Origin: Parachlamydiaceae bacterium
GTDB lineage: Bacteria; Chlamydiota; Chlamydiia; Chlamydiales; Parachlamydiaceae
DNA: 53,634 bases
Assembly (NCBI GenBank): GCA_013821265.1
Contig: JACDHD010000009.1
Span: 1-53,634, forward strand
Direction of reading: 5' to 3'
This document shows, in pieces, positions 42,015 to 51,583 of this stretch (positions are counted from its first letter, which is position 1; each line of letters begins with the position of its first letter). The notes under the pieces were generated by a model. The model was given only the letters and a program-made list of their open reading frames with translations. It did no database searches and was not told the origin of the DNA. A program made the translations under genes and the position numbers.

Positions 42015-45000
42015 ATGGAAAAACAAAAACGCTGGCAGTTTTACTTGATCCTCGCCGTTATTGCGTTGACAATGTACAACATCCTACCGACACTATTTTT
42101 CTACTCGAAACCACTCAGTTCCCCTGTGGATGCTCCTAGAGCCCAAGAGGTTGCCCATCAGATCGTTGCAAGAGTCGACAGCTTGGAAGATGATTCAAAA
42201 GCTTGGATCGGTTCGTTTAGCCATCTGATTGGAGTAAATCCAACATCCATCGACCTCAAGGAAAGTGATCCTGGACTAGTCCTCGTGACCTTTTCTAACG
42301 AGAAAGAAGCCGAAAAATTCCAACGATTTTTACCACGTGCAGGAGCGTTAATTCCTTTTGTGCCTGCTCAGCTAGAACTCTATCCCACCACAGCTGGTTT
42401 AGACAAAAATACAGTTGCTGTTGCGAGACAGATTGCTGTTCATTTAAATCCGAATGAAGCAGACGACCTCTTTCATTTCTCAGCAAAATTAGATCAAGAG
42501 GGTAATATCACTCCGCTGTATCGCGATCTCGCTTACGATCGTGCGACACAACTCGCTTTAGGTTTTGCTGGAACAAGCAAATTGAGCACACAGCTATCTG
42601 CAATTGCAGAAAACCCTGCTGATGCCCAGTACGATGAAGTGGTTCTAGATGTTGCTAAAACATTGGTTGAAGCTGACAAAGCATTAGGCAAATCGACTCC
42701 GTTAGCGAAACGTTACTACGCAAATGCTGTTCAAGGTGGACAAGGCAGTGGACTGATTCAAAAGTACCTCGCACGTGCCGAAACATTGAAAGCAAGCCTA
42801 GCAGCTGAGCGTGAAACGCTTTTGCAAGAGCAAAAGAAATTGCGTGAAAACGGTGAATTCTTAAGTAACGAAAAAGAGCAAACACTTTCCGCAATAGAAG
42901 GACAGCGCCAGAAATTGGATGCAGCGATTACGATCGTTCAAAAGAACCAAGCGTTATTTAAAGAAGGTCCAGGCTTGACTCAAGCTTCGATTCAGCAAGC
43001 GTTGAAACTTAGCGAAAGCCAACTAAACGCGAAAGAGAAGCGTCAGGTTGTGAATTTGGAAGGACGCAATCCTTTTGTAGAAGCTTTGGTGTTGAACTGG
43101 GGTGACAACCGCATCGAACTACAATTTTATCCTGAAGTGGCTGCTAGCCGCCAAGGAAACGATACGAGCGAAGTGGCAGCATTCACGAAAGAGAAGATCA
43201 ATCAAATGGTCATTCAAGACATTGCGCGCGCTTCTCAATTATCTGACGAGTCCATTCTACCTTATGAAGGGGGCTTTGCAACCAACTTAAACACATTGAT
43301 CAATAGTCAGAGCGTCTTAACCTTTGACTTAGGATACTTGGCAAATAAGTTAACGCAGCAAATCGCTAATCAGTTGCAAACAACATGGTTGCCAAAAGAG
43401 GCGGACTTAGCACGTGACGCATACCCAATTGTGACATATGATGCATATAAAAACCTAACGCCCGAAGAGAAAAAACTTGGGTTAGTGGTTTATGCACCTG
43501 CGATGTACGACGAAACGGCTCCATTGGGATTCCGCACAGGATCGGTCTACGTCATTGCACGTGGATTAGATTCCATCATGCAAAAATATAAGCAAAATCC
43601 AGATGCTCCAGAAAGCAAAGACATGTTGGCTGCTGTCAACCAGCTGAACACCATTTTGCAGCAAAAAGGGTTTATTGGATATCCAGGTTCTTCTTATGGA
43701 ATCGATCCTGAATACCGCAAGGACTACATTTTTGAGCTAAATGACTATTACAGTGTCTTGCTAAAAGCGACACGTGAAGACTTTGTTGTGAAAGGCAGCA
43801 AGCGTTACGCAACATTGGACTTTACTGATGTTGAGCAATTGATTTTGACCCGCAACAAGATCGACGATCGCATTCAGGAAGATCTGTTGAAGTGGAAAGA
43901 AGAGTACAGCACGGCACAAGTTGATTCGCAAACAATGAATCGCTACGTAGTTCCAGCTCCAACGAAAAATGTTTATTGGGAAAATTTAAAGCTTACAATG
44001 GCGAAATATTTCCGTGGAGATGATCGCAAAGTACTGAAATGGGGCTTGGACCTGTCTGGAGGCAAAACAGTGCGCATCGGTCTTCGCGACCACAACGGGC
44101 GTCCTGTGACCAATCCAGAGGATCTCAAACAAGCTGTGAACGAGCTCTATACACGCATTAACAACATGGGTGTTTCTGAGCGTACCATTCACATTGAGAA
44201 CAACAACATCATTCTCGATTTCCCTGGTTCACAGAATCTATCAGCAGCTGAGCTTATTAAAGCTTCTGCGATGTATTTCCACATTGTTAACGAGAAGTTT
44301 ACACCACACAATCCTGCGTTGCGCCACTCAGTGAATGAGTTTTTACAAAACGTATGGAATGAAGCTGTTGTAACGAATCGCAAAGACATTGAAAGCATCA
44401 ATCAAATTGCATGGCAACAGCTTGGGGGCGATAGCAGTGAACCTATTCAAGCACGTCCGATTGGCAGCGTTGCTAAAGATCTGTTAGAAAATGGATTGCG
44501 CCTAGCAAATCCGAACGATCGCAATGCAAGTCATGAGTTCAATGACACACTCTCTGCTGTAGCGATGTTGCGTGGAGAAGACTATGCAGATTGGGAAGGA
44601 CAAGCACACCCACTGCTCATTATGTTCCACAACTACGCTCTTGAGGGAGCCAATTTGAATAACATTCAAGTTGGATATGATCCAAGCCAAGGTAACCTCC
44701 TAAGCTTTGGTGTTAAACGCTCTTACGAAAAAAGCCAAGGGGGCAGTCCACGAGATGAATTCTATTCTTGGACGGCTCAGTTTGCTGAAGATAAGATTGG
44801 CGGTACAGCAAAAGAATCCTATTCACAAGGACAAGGCTGGCGCATGGCAGTGGTGCTAAATGATCGCATCATCAGTTCTCCAGTGTTGCGCGCTGCATTG
44901 CGTGATGGGGGCCAAATTAGTGGACGTTTCTCACAAAGAGAAGTGAGCCAACTGGCTGCAGATCTGAAAGCAGGATCTCTTAGCTTTACACCACAAATTT

Positions 45001-46568
45001 TGTCCGAAGAAAATGTTAGCCCTGAATTAGGCCGCGAAGAGCGCGTTCAAGGGATTGTGGCATCACTTGTTGCATTAGCTTTGGTTGTGATCGCAATGAT
45101 TTCTTACTATCACTTTGCAGGGATTGTGGCTTCATGTGCCGTTATCTTTAACATCTTGATCATGTGGGCAGGATTGCAAAATCTTAATGCAGCGTTAACC
45201 TTACCTGGAATTGCCGGTATTGTGTTGACCATTGGGATGGCTGTCGATGCTAACGTGTTAGTGTTTGAACGTATTCGTGAAGAGTTTAAAATCTCAGGAC
45301 GCATTGCTTCAGCTATTCAGGCTGGATATCGCAAAGCGTTTAGTGCGATTATAGACTCCAACATCACAACGATTATTGCAGCGTTGATCTTGATTCAGTT
45401 TGATTCAGGGCCAATTAAAGGGTTTGCTGTGACATTAATCATAGGTATTCTTTCCTCCATGTTTACTGCGTTATTTATGACGCGTTACTTCTTTGCTGGT
45501 TGGGTACAGAATCCGAAGAACAAGACATTGACGATGTCTCAGTTTATTCAAGAGACAAACATCGATTTCTTAGGAAAAGCGAAAGCAGCCATTATGATTT
45601 CCTTAGTTGTCATGCTATTGGGCACCTACTTCTTCATTGATCAGCGCAAAACGCTGTTTGGTATGGACTTTACAGGAGGTTACTCCTTAAATACAGAATT
45701 GGTAGAAAAGCCTGGAACAGAGTCATACCGCATAGCGGTTGCGAATGCTCTGTTGGCGCATGGTGCGACAACTAACGATTTCCAGATTCGTGAATTAAGC
45801 AAACCTAATCAGCTACGCATTCAATTGAGTACTGGAATGGAAGAAAAAGGGCATCCGTTCTACCAAATGCCAGAACTGTTATCTGATGGACAATTTGCTT
45901 ACGAATACCAACATAATCCACGTTTGGTGTGGTTAGTCAATACACTAGCGGATGAAGGATTGCAAATCGTACCATCACATATGGCAACCTTGGATTCTAG
46001 CTGGACAGTGATCAGTGGACAACTTTCAGATACAATGCGCAACAATGCACTTATCGCATTGGGCATTGCTCTGTTGAGTATCTTGACTTACATCACCTTC
46101 CGTTTTGAATTTAAGTATGCTTTGGCAGCGTGTATTGCGCTTGTCCATGACGTGGTCATTACGTTGGGAGTCTTAGCATTCTTCCACTGGTTGGGATTTG
46201 GAGTTCAAATCGACCTTCAGGTGATAGGTGCGATTATGACGATCTTAGGGTATTCGTTGAACGACACCATTATCGTATTTGACCGTATTCGTGAAGACTT
46301 GCATATTATGCGCAAGATGCCATACCGCGATATCATCAACCATGCTCTTAATGTCACATTAAGCCGTACGATTATGACATCGGGAACAACACTGCTCGTG
46401 TTGATAACGTTGGTGCTACTCGGTGGAAAGTCGATCTTTGCCTTCTCTTTGGTCATGACCATTGGGGTTCTTGTTGGAACGGCATCATCGCTCTTCATTG
46501 CGACACCTGCGTTGTTGTATCTGCATAATCGCGAAGAGCGCGAGCAGGCTTTACAGCGCCAGCGTTAA
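42015..46568 (+). CDS. secDF: Fused protein-export subunits SecD-SecF
   Basis: SecDF uses the proton gradient to pull proteins through SecYEG. Here both are one protein of 1517 residues, as in Chlamydia (CT448), but longer. After TM1 (about residues 9-28) comes a very large periplasmic part with a coiled-coil section (about 255-310). The P1 signature LKWGLDLSGGKTVRIGL is near 672-688. The SecD membrane core has GIAGIVLTIGMAVDANVLVF near 1064-1083. SecF begins near 1195, with GMDFTGGYS near 1215 and GYSLNDTIIVFDRIRED near 1411-1427; the Asp residues in both DANVL and NDTII are the proton-path residues. A strong terminator follows. The extended region before P1 (about residues 30-650) is the unusual part. 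Confidence 0.95.
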   Translation: MEKQKRWQFYLILAVIALTMYNILPTLFFYSKPLSSPVDAPRAQEVAHQIVARVDSLEDDSKAWIGSFSHLIGVNPTSIDLKESDPGLVLVTFSNEKEAEKFQRFLPRAGALIPFVPAQLELYPTTAGLDKNTVAVARQIAVHLNPNEADDLFHFSAKLDQEGNITPLYRDLAYDRATQLALGFAGTSKLSTQLSAIAENPADAQYDEVVLDVAKTLVEADKALGKSTPLAKRYYANAVQGGQGSGLIQKYLARAETLKASLAAERETLLQEQKKLRENGEFLSNEKEQTLSAIEGQRQKLDAAITIVQKNQALFKEGPGLTQASIQQALKLSESQLNAKEKRQVVNLEGRNPFVEALVLNWGDNRIELQFYPEVAASRQGNDTSEVAAFTKEKINQMVIQDIARASQLSDESILPYEGGFATNLNTLINSQSVLTFDLGYLANKLTQQIANQLQTTWLPKEADLARDAYPIVTYDAYKNLTPEEKKLGLVVYAPAMYDETAPLGFRTGSVYVIARGLDSIMQKYKQNPDAPESKDMLAAVNQLNTILQQKGFIGYPGSSYGIDPEYRKDYIFELNDYYSVLLKATREDFVVKGSKRYATLDFTDVEQLILTRNKIDDRIQEDLLKWKEEYSTAQVDSQTMNRYVVPAPTKNVYWENLKLTMAKYFRGDDRKVLKWGLDLSGGKTVRIGLRDHNGRPVTNPEDLKQAVNELYTRINNMGVSERTIHIENNNIILDFPGSQNLSAAELIKASAMYFHIVNEKFTPHNPALRHSVNEFLQNVWNEAVVTNRKDIESINQIAWQQLGGDSSEPIQARPIGSVAKDLLENGLRLANPNDRNASHEFNDTLSAVAMLRGEDYADWEGQAHPLLIMFHNYALEGANLNNIQVGYDPSQGNLLSFGVKRSYEKSQGGSPRDEFYSWTAQFAEDKIGGTAKESYSQGQGWRMAVVLNDRIISSPVLRAALRDGGQISGRFSQREVSQLAADLKAGSLSFTPQILSEENVSPELGREERVQGIVASLVALALVVIAMISYYHFAGIVASCAVIFNILIMWAGLQNLNAALTLPGIAGIVLTIGMAVDANVLVFERIREEFKISGRIASAIQAGYRKAFSAIIDSNITTIIAALILIQFDSGPIKGFAVTLIIGILSSMFTALFMTRYFFAGWVQNPKNKTLTMSQFIQETNIDFLGKAKAAIMISLVVMLLGTYFFIDQRKTLFGMDFTGGYSLNTELVEKPGTESYRIAVANALLAHGATTNDFQIRELSKPNQLRIQLSTGMEEKGHPFYQMPELLSDGQFAYEYQHNPRLVWLVNTLADEGLQIVPSHMATLDSSWTVISGQLSDTMRNNALIALGIALLSILTYITFRFEFKYALAACIALVHDVVITLGVLAFFHWLGFGVQIDLQVIGAIMTILGYSLNDTIIVFDRIREDLHIMRKMPYRDIINHALNVTLSRTIMTSGTTLLVLITLVLLGGKSIFAFSLVMTIGVLVGTASSLFIATPALLYLHNREEREQALQRQR

Positions 46569-46570
46569 TT

Positions 46571-46601
46571 AAAGGCCTGCCTAAAAAGGCAGGCCTTTTT
46601 T
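46571..46601 (+). terminator. Rho-independent terminator of secDF
   Basis: AAAGGCCTGCCT pairs with AGGCAGGCCTTT around AAAA, followed by T residues. Confidence 0.92.
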
Positions 46602-46710
46602 CCGTGACCGTCCCGATGTGCTAAAAAAATGAAATGATCTAGTGTTTTCCTATACCTCATTTCAATATTTTAGGAATCGGGCACGGGCACGCTCACAGGC
46701 ACGGGCACGG
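46602..46710. repeat. Family A palindromic repeat, copy A6 with alternative loop
   Basis: The left arm is degenerate (CCGTGACCGTCCCGA), while the right arm (46676-46710) is full length with one change (CACAGGC). The loop is unlike A1/A3/A7 but again forms its own inverted repeat (TGAAATGA/TCATTTCA) and keeps CTAAA and TTTAG at its borders. Confidence 0.75.
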
Positions 46711-46826
46711 AAAAAGCAGTTAAATTTCCTGGCTGCAAATCCTTACTTGACAATCAATCAGTTTCTCCCCCACTATAGGCTAAAAACGATCAAAAACTTT
46801 CAGATAGGAAATAGCGGAACCCAAAT

Positions 46827-48575
46827 ATGCTAGACAACGCCCACGCTGCACAAGAGCCTATTTGGATTTATCCTAAGGATGACCCTCAATGGAAAGAGGC
46901 AATCATCAAAGAATTCAAAATCAATTCAGTCATCGCTCAAATTCTTGTTTCCAGAGGCTTCACAACTTTAGAAGAGATTCACGACTATCTTTACGCCAAA
47001 CTTCCAGATTTATGTGATCCGTTTTTGCTCTCAGAAATGCAGATAGCAGTTGATCGCGTCTGCAAAGCAATTGTGGATGGAGAAACGATCCTAATTTATG
47101 GAGACAACGATGTCGACGGCATGACAGGTACCGCCCTTCTGACAGAGTTTTTTCAAGATTTGGGAACGCCTGTACTCTTTTACGTCTCTAATCCAGGAAC
47201 GCCGCGCGATAGACTGATCGTAGAGGCACTTGAGTATGCGCTTCAAAATCAGTGTAAGCTCTTAATTACCGTCGATTGTGGCATTACGGCTGCGCTAGAA
47301 ATTGCCAAAGTCGTTGCAGAGCACGTCGATGTGATCATTACCGACCACCATGAACCCACCGACAAGATACCGCACTGCATTGCTACGCTGAACCCAAAGC
47401 TTGTCAATAGTGCCTATCCTAATCGTGAGTTAACCGGTGTCGGAGTCGCTTTCAAGCTCGCTCACGCCATCACGAACCATCTGGTTGCGGAAGGAAAAAT
47501 TCCGCCAAAGAAAATCGATTTAAAGCGCTATCTAGACTTAGTTGCGTTGGGTACTGTGGCGGATATGGGAGCCCTCTTAGGCGAAAACCGCATTTTAGTG
47601 CGTTACGGATTGCGTCAATTGCGCAAAACAAAGCGCATCGGCTTGTTAAAACTGGTTTCTGTGTGCGATGTCGATCCTAATTCGATCTCTACCTTTATCA
47701 TTGCCTCTAAGATTGCGCCGCGTCTTAATAGCTTAGGGCGCATCAACGAGCCTAAAAAGGGAGTTCAGCTGCTGCTTGTGCGCAATAGTGCGACGGCGGA
47801 AAAGTTGGCGATTGAGCTCGATCTAAACAACATCGAACGGCAAAAAATTGAGCGTACCATGTCTGTGGACGTGGATAACATTATCAATGCACATCCTGAG
47901 ATTTTGAAGCATAAAGCGATTATCATGCATTCAGATCGCTGGCATCCTGGAGTGATCGCGATTTTGTCGACTCGCTTTGCGAAGCATTACAATCGTCCTA
48001 CAGTCATGATGTCGGTCGAAAACGGAATTGGAAAGGGATCTTTGCGATCAATTCCAGAGTTTCGTTTGCTTCCGGTGCTAAAGGAATGTAGTGAGCTGTT
48101 AATGAATTTTGGCGGTCACGACTTTGCTGCAGGACTAACGATCAAAGAAGAGAATATCGAAGCGTTTCGATTAAAATTTATTCAAATTGCAGAAACTACG
48201 TTGTCTGATAGCGATGTGCGAACCAAGTTGCCTTTAGATGCAGCAATCCGCTTTGATGAGTTGACATTTGACTTTATGGAGTCGATGCGTCTCTTGGAGC
48301 CTTATGGAAACGAAAATCCCCAGCCAATTTTATACTGCGAAGCAAAGCAAGCATGGCCTCCTAAAATCCTCAGTAAAATGCATTTGAAGCTCTACTTAGA
48401 GCAAGATGATGAAAATGAAGGAAGAATTTTAGAAGGGGTTGCATTCGGAAAGGCGCGCCAAAGTGTGTTTTTGCGTAAGAAAGACTTAGCGTTGCGTGTG
48501 GCATTTACTCCACAGATCGATACACATCAAGGTTCGAGCATCCAGTTAATGATCCGCAACTTTATGATCCTCTAA
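46827..48575 (+). CDS. recJ: Single-strand DNA 5'-3' exonuclease RecJ
   Basis: The 582-residue DHH-family nuclease acts in recombination and mismatch repair. Motifs are GDNDVDGMTGTALL (about residues 92-105; the catalytic aspartates of the usual DxDxDG are all present), VDCGITA near 149, ITDHHEP (the DHH motif, near 171), and the DHHA1-type GGHDFAAGL near 429-437. The OB-like C-terminal domain follows. Length and order are normal. Counterpart of CT447, which adjoins secDF and euo in C. trachomatis. Confidence 0.94.
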   Translation: MLDNAHAAQEPIWIYPKDDPQWKEAIIKEFKINSVIAQILVSRGFTTLEEIHDYLYAKLPDLCDPFLLSEMQIAVDRVCKAIVDGETILIYGDNDVDGMTGTALLTEFFQDLGTPVLFYVSNPGTPRDRLIVEALEYALQNQCKLLITVDCGITAALEIAKVVAEHVDVIITDHHEPTDKIPHCIATLNPKLVNSAYPNRELTGVGVAFKLAHAITNHLVAEGKIPPKKIDLKRYLDLVALGTVADMGALLGENRILVRYGLRQLRKTKRIGLLKLVSVCDVDPNSISTFIIASKIAPRLNSLGRINEPKKGVQLLLVRNSATAEKLAIELDLNNIERQKIERTMSVDVDNIINAHPEILKHKAIIMHSDRWHPGVIAILSTRFAKHYNRPTVMMSVENGIGKGSLRSIPEFRLLPVLKECSELLMNFGGHDFAAGLTIKEENIEAFRLKFIQIAETTLSDSDVRTKLPLDAAIRFDELTFDFMESMRLLEPYGNENPQPILYCEAKQAWPPKILSKMHLKLYLEQDDENEGRILEGVAFGKARQSVFLRKKDLALRVAFTPQIDTHQGSSIQLMIRNFMIL

Positions 48576-48614
48576 TCCTTATTTTTGAAATGAGAGAGAT
48601 GAAAAGCATGATAC

Positions 48615-48751
48615 CTCCTCTGTGCTCTCTGTGGGCTCTGTGGTAGTCATGTTGTGTAAATACGTAACATTTGTGAATTTTAGATAATTCCACAAGTGTC
48701 ATAGCATTAAATATATTATTACCACAGAGCCCACCCAGAGAGCACAGAGAA
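48615..48751. repeat. Family D inverted repeat (D2)
   Basis: CCTCTGTGCTCTCTGTGGGC with TCTGTGGT (48615-48645) is complementary to ACCACAGAGCCCACCCAGAG with AGCACAGAG (48720-48751), with a small insertion in the right arm. The loop is about 75 AT-rich bases. The common end module variant TTAATGCAATTGCCTCTGT is downstream near 48800-48818. Confidence 0.75.
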
Positions 48752-48852
48752 GGTGAACTTTGCTGAGCCATCAGAAATCTTGAAAATTCGATTGTTTCGT
48801 TAATGCAATTGCCTCTGTCTTTCAATTAAGTCGAGGTGGGAAAAAATGACTT

Positions 48853-50133
48853 GTGGGTATTAGATCAATGATTTCAGGCACCGTTACAGCGCTCTCTTCA
48901 GAAGGGCATGGCATTATGCGCCATGAGGGAATGGTTGTATTCATTCCCTTTACTGCTCCAGGGGATCGCATCAACTGCCGCATCGTGCAGCAAAAGAAAA
49001 ACTTTTGCATCGCCACGCTTGTCTCCATCGAAGAAACCAGTGTTCACAGAACCATTCCAAGCTGTCCCTATTTTGGACGTTGTGGAGGATGCCAAGAGCA
49101 ACATCTCGATTACACAACGCAGCTCAATAGCAAGCAGCAACTTGTTGCAGATGCCTTTAAGCGCATTGGGAACTTGAAAGTCGATGTGTTACCCGTTGTA
49201 CCAGCTACATTGCAGTGGCAGTATCGCCGTCACGTCACCCTTTCTATGCATGCTCAAGAGGGATCATTTGCAGTAGGTTACATTGAAACTGATCAAACAA
49301 CCCTATTACCTGTGACCCAATGTCCTATATTTATCGATCCAAATGACCCGTTGATCAATCAGGTCAGAGAGCTTACGCAACATCTAAAAAGCAATCCTGA
49401 AGAAAAGGGACGCGTTTCCTTGTTTAAGGCTGAAACCGATCTCTATGTGATTTATTTTCTTCTGCCTCGCATACCAACTGAACGTGCTCCATTTGAAGAA
49501 GCGTTAAAAATCTATCCTAAGTGGGCAGGCATTGTTTTAAGCGATGGTAGGGAGGTTGTCGAGCTTGGAAACACAGCGCTCACATGTGCTGTGAACGGTT
49601 TAGAATTTTCTTATTCACCGCGTTCTTTCATTCAAAATCATCCTGAACAAAGTCTAAATATCTACACTTATGTGTGTGGACTTGTTACAACAAGTTCTGC
49701 AAAAATGGTGTTAGATTTGTACTGTGGAATCGGCATTTCAAGCTTGTTGCTAGCGCGACAGGGCTGTGACGTTGTTGGAGTAGAAGTGAGTGAAGTGGCA
49801 GTACAGTTAGCGCAACACAATGCACGAAAAAATGGCATTAAAGGGATTAATTTTAAAAGAGCTGATGTGGGAAGCGTGTTGCCGAATCTTTTAAAGCAGC
49901 AGCCAGATATAGTAGTGATAAATCCTCCACGCATAGGTGTAGAAGCGCGTGTGTTGGATGCACTTGTGAAAAATCCACCTAAAGAGATTATCTACATTTC
50001 TTGCATGCCATCTACATTGGCTCGAGATGTTCGCGCGCTGTGTGAGAAGGGATATCAAGTAAAAAGCTGTCAGCCATTTGATATGTTTCCTCAAACAGCA
50101 CACGTTGAAACGGTGTTGCATTTATCATGCTAG
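48853..50133 (+). CDS. TrmA/RlmCD-family RNA uracil-C5 methyltransferase, divergent paralogue
   Basis: The 426-residue protein has a TRAM domain (about residues 5-60), the iron-sulfur motif CPYFGRCGGC (about 72-81) with a further cysteine in VTQCPIF, the SAM motif DLYCGIGISSLLL near 290-302, and a C-terminal catalytic domain. Two motifs differ from the copy at 19.1-20.4 kb: NPPRIG instead of NPPRKG, and SCMPSTLARD instead of SCNPSSLARD. The nucleophilic Cys is kept. It is thus an active-looking member with a probably different uridine target. The start is uncertain: GTG 48853 is used here, and ATG 48868 is as likely; GAGGTG upstream is 14 bases from the former. birA overlaps its end by seven bases. 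Confidence 0.8.
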   Translation: MGIRSMISGTVTALSSEGHGIMRHEGMVVFIPFTAPGDRINCRIVQQKKNFCIATLVSIEETSVHRTIPSCPYFGRCGGCQEQHLDYTTQLNSKQQLVADAFKRIGNLKVDVLPVVPATLQWQYRRHVTLSMHAQEGSFAVGYIETDQTTLLPVTQCPIFIDPNDPLINQVRELTQHLKSNPEEKGRVSLFKAETDLYVIYFLLPRIPTERAPFEEALKIYPKWAGIVLSDGREVVELGNTALTCAVNGLEFSYSPRSFIQNHPEQSLNIYTYVCGLVTTSSAKMVLDLYCGIGISSLLLARQGCDVVGVEVSEVAVQLAQHNARKNGIKGINFKRADVGSVLPNLLKQQPDIVVINPPRIGVEARVLDALVKNPPKEIIYISCMPSTLARDVRALCEKGYQVKSCQPFDMFPQTAHVETVLHLSC

Positions 50134-50861
50134 AAGTCGTGAAGAAGCATTTTAAGGTAATAGACTCCACCAATACATGGGCTAAGAAAAATGCTGTAGA
50201 GTTACCGCGCGACAAATTAACGTGTGTGACAGCCGATGAGCAGACAGGGGGCCGTGGACGCTTGCAGCGTCGCTGGGAGTCACCTCCAAGTCAGAATATC
50301 TACGCTTCGTTTTGTTTCTTCTTGGATGCTTATAAAGAAGTGATTGGAAACATTCCCCAAGTGTTGGCGTTGGCAGTTGTTCAAGTTCTGCAAAAACTAG
50401 AATTTTCTCCTAAAATTAAGTGGCCGAATGACCTCTTGCTTTCAGGCAAAAAGGTGGGCGGTATTTTGTGTGAGACCTCGCCTGTGGATGGAGGTCTTTT
50501 TGTTGTTGTGGGTGTAGGGATAAATGTGAATATGCCGCGAGAAGAATTAGAAAAGATTGGTCAACCTGCGACATCGCTTTTGGTCGAAACAGGAAAAACA
50601 TTTGATCGAGATCTTTTGTTAAGTCGCATCGAGCATTATTTTGTTAGTTACTTAGATGAGCTTATGAAAAAAGGGTTTGAGGCATTTTTAAAGCAGTTTA
50701 CTGAGGTTCTAGTGGGAATGTCAAAACGCATTCAGTTCCATGACCATCAACGACTGCAAGAGGGTATTTTGCTTTCTATAGAAAAGGATGGATCCTTAAA
50801 TTTGAAATTAGATAGTGGAGAGTGTAAAAACTATAAAGCTGGATTCGTTGTTATCATTTAG
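50127..50861 (+). CDS. birA: Biotin-[acetyl-CoA carboxylase] ligase
   Basis: The 244-residue enzyme attaches biotin to the biotin carrier protein of acetyl-CoA carboxylase. It has the biotinyl-AMP motif QTGGRGRLQRRW (about residues 40-51), KWPNDLLL near 99-106, KVGGILCE near 110-117 and the small C-terminal SH3-like domain. There is no N-terminal HTH, so it is the catalytic-only type and not a repressor. It overlaps the methyltransferase gene by seven bases, so the two are co-translated. The stop is next to the promoter of the first F-box-like gene. Confidence 0.93.
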   Translation: MLEVVKKHFKVIDSTNTWAKKNAVELPRDKLTCVTADEQTGGRGRLQRRWESPPSQNIYASFCFFLDAYKEVIGNIPQVLALAVVQVLQKLEFSPKIKWPNDLLLSGKKVGGILCETSPVDGGLFVVVGVGINVNMPREELEKIGQPATSLLVETGKTFDRDLLLSRIEHYFVSYLDELMKKGFEAFLKQFTEVLVGMSKRIQFHDHQRLQEGILLSIEKDGSLNLKLDSGECKNYKAGFVVII

Positions 50862-50862
50862 T

Positions 50863-50891
50863 TTGATTTATATTTTTTATTAAATTAAAAT
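50863..50891 (+). promoter_or_regulatory. Promoter of the first F-box-like gene (shared module)
   Basis: TTGATT (50863-50868), a 17-base spacer and TAAAAT (50886-50891) lie 29 bases before the ATG. The 16 bases CATTTAGTTTGATTTA (50855-50870) are identical to those at 51840-51855. Confidence 0.65.
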
Positions 50892-50920
50892 TAGACGTAA
50901 AATAGTACTTATGGAGTTTT

Positions 50921-51583
50921 ATGAATGTACTTCCAAATGATCTTTTGCATGTGATCGCTCGTCAAAGTTCTAGACAAACCCTTCATTGTTTAGCAAGAGC
51001 GGGATCGAAAGAAATTTTAGGGGTAGTACAGGAGGTTTTGTTAGGAAATTGTCACGCTCGTTTGCAAATGATGGAAGAGAAATTGCGACTAGGACTTCAA
51101 GCAAATGATCCAACGCTGATTCCAAAAGTGACGCAATTTGAGAGTTTAAGACTCAATTACAGAGCGATTGCAAACAGATTTATGCCATTAGAGCCTCGTC
51201 AGATAGGTCGAGTCCTTGTCAGTATGGCAGTAGTTATTCCTACACTTGAATGGTCTATTTGGCCCGTTGTCTATGTCCTTACTATTGTAGCTCTGCTTCT
51301 ATTGGGGATCTGTGCACGCGAGGTTGCGCATAAAGTTGCAAAGTGTCAATTGAATAAAAGCCGAGAATATTTGGCAGTTAAAGGTTACCTTAAGCGTTAT
51401 GATATAGCTATAGAGTGTTTGAAGGATGTCCAATCTTTAAGAGGTAGAGCGAGTGTTATAGCGTTAAACGATTTAGGGGTTTTTACTAATGAATTGCAAA
51501 AACGGTGTGACAAGATAATAAAAGAAGGGTCCTTCAATGAGGGTATCGAAGCCCATAGATTAACCATCAATCAGGGGTATTAA
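50921..51583 (+). CDS. F-box-like membrane-hairpin protein 1
   Basis: The 220-residue protein starts with an F-box-like helix set, VLPNDLLHVIARQSSRQTL and so on (about residues 3-40; the 'LPxxLLxxI' opening is the key). A charged coiled region follows (about 45-75), then a hydrophobic pair (about 97-133, with a short WSIW turn between), then a C-terminal helical domain with YLKRYDIAIECLKDVQSLRG and KIIKEGSF. The same coil, hydrophobic pair and C-terminal domain are found in the 242-residue protein at 52.75 kb, so they are paralogues. F-box proteins bind Skp1 and recruit targets to host SCF ubiquitin ligases, and they are common in amoeba-associated chlamydiae. Placed in the inclusion membrane, the F-box end would face host cytosol. 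The F-box here is weaker than in the paralogue. Confidence 0.55.
   Translation: MNVLPNDLLHVIARQSSRQTLHCLARAGSKEILGVVQEVLLGNCHARLQMMEEKLRLGLQANDPTLIPKVTQFESLRLNYRAIANRFMPLEPRQIGRVLVSMAVVIPTLEWSIWPVVYVLTIVALLLLGICAREVAHKVAKCQLNKSREYLAVKGYLKRYDIAIECLKDVQSLRGRASVIALNDLGVFTNELQKRCDKIIKEGSFNEGIEAHRLTINQGY

Noticed and set aside
46827-48575. Inactive RecJ because of the altered first motif (GDNDVDG instead of GDYDADG)
   Set aside because: All the metal-binding aspartates are kept and the DHH and later motifs are intact, so loss of activity is not supported.
48846-48860. ATG at 48846 as the methyltransferase start
   Set aside because: It is well placed after GAGGTG but runs into a stop after five codons; the gene is in the frame of GTG 48853 and ATG 48868.
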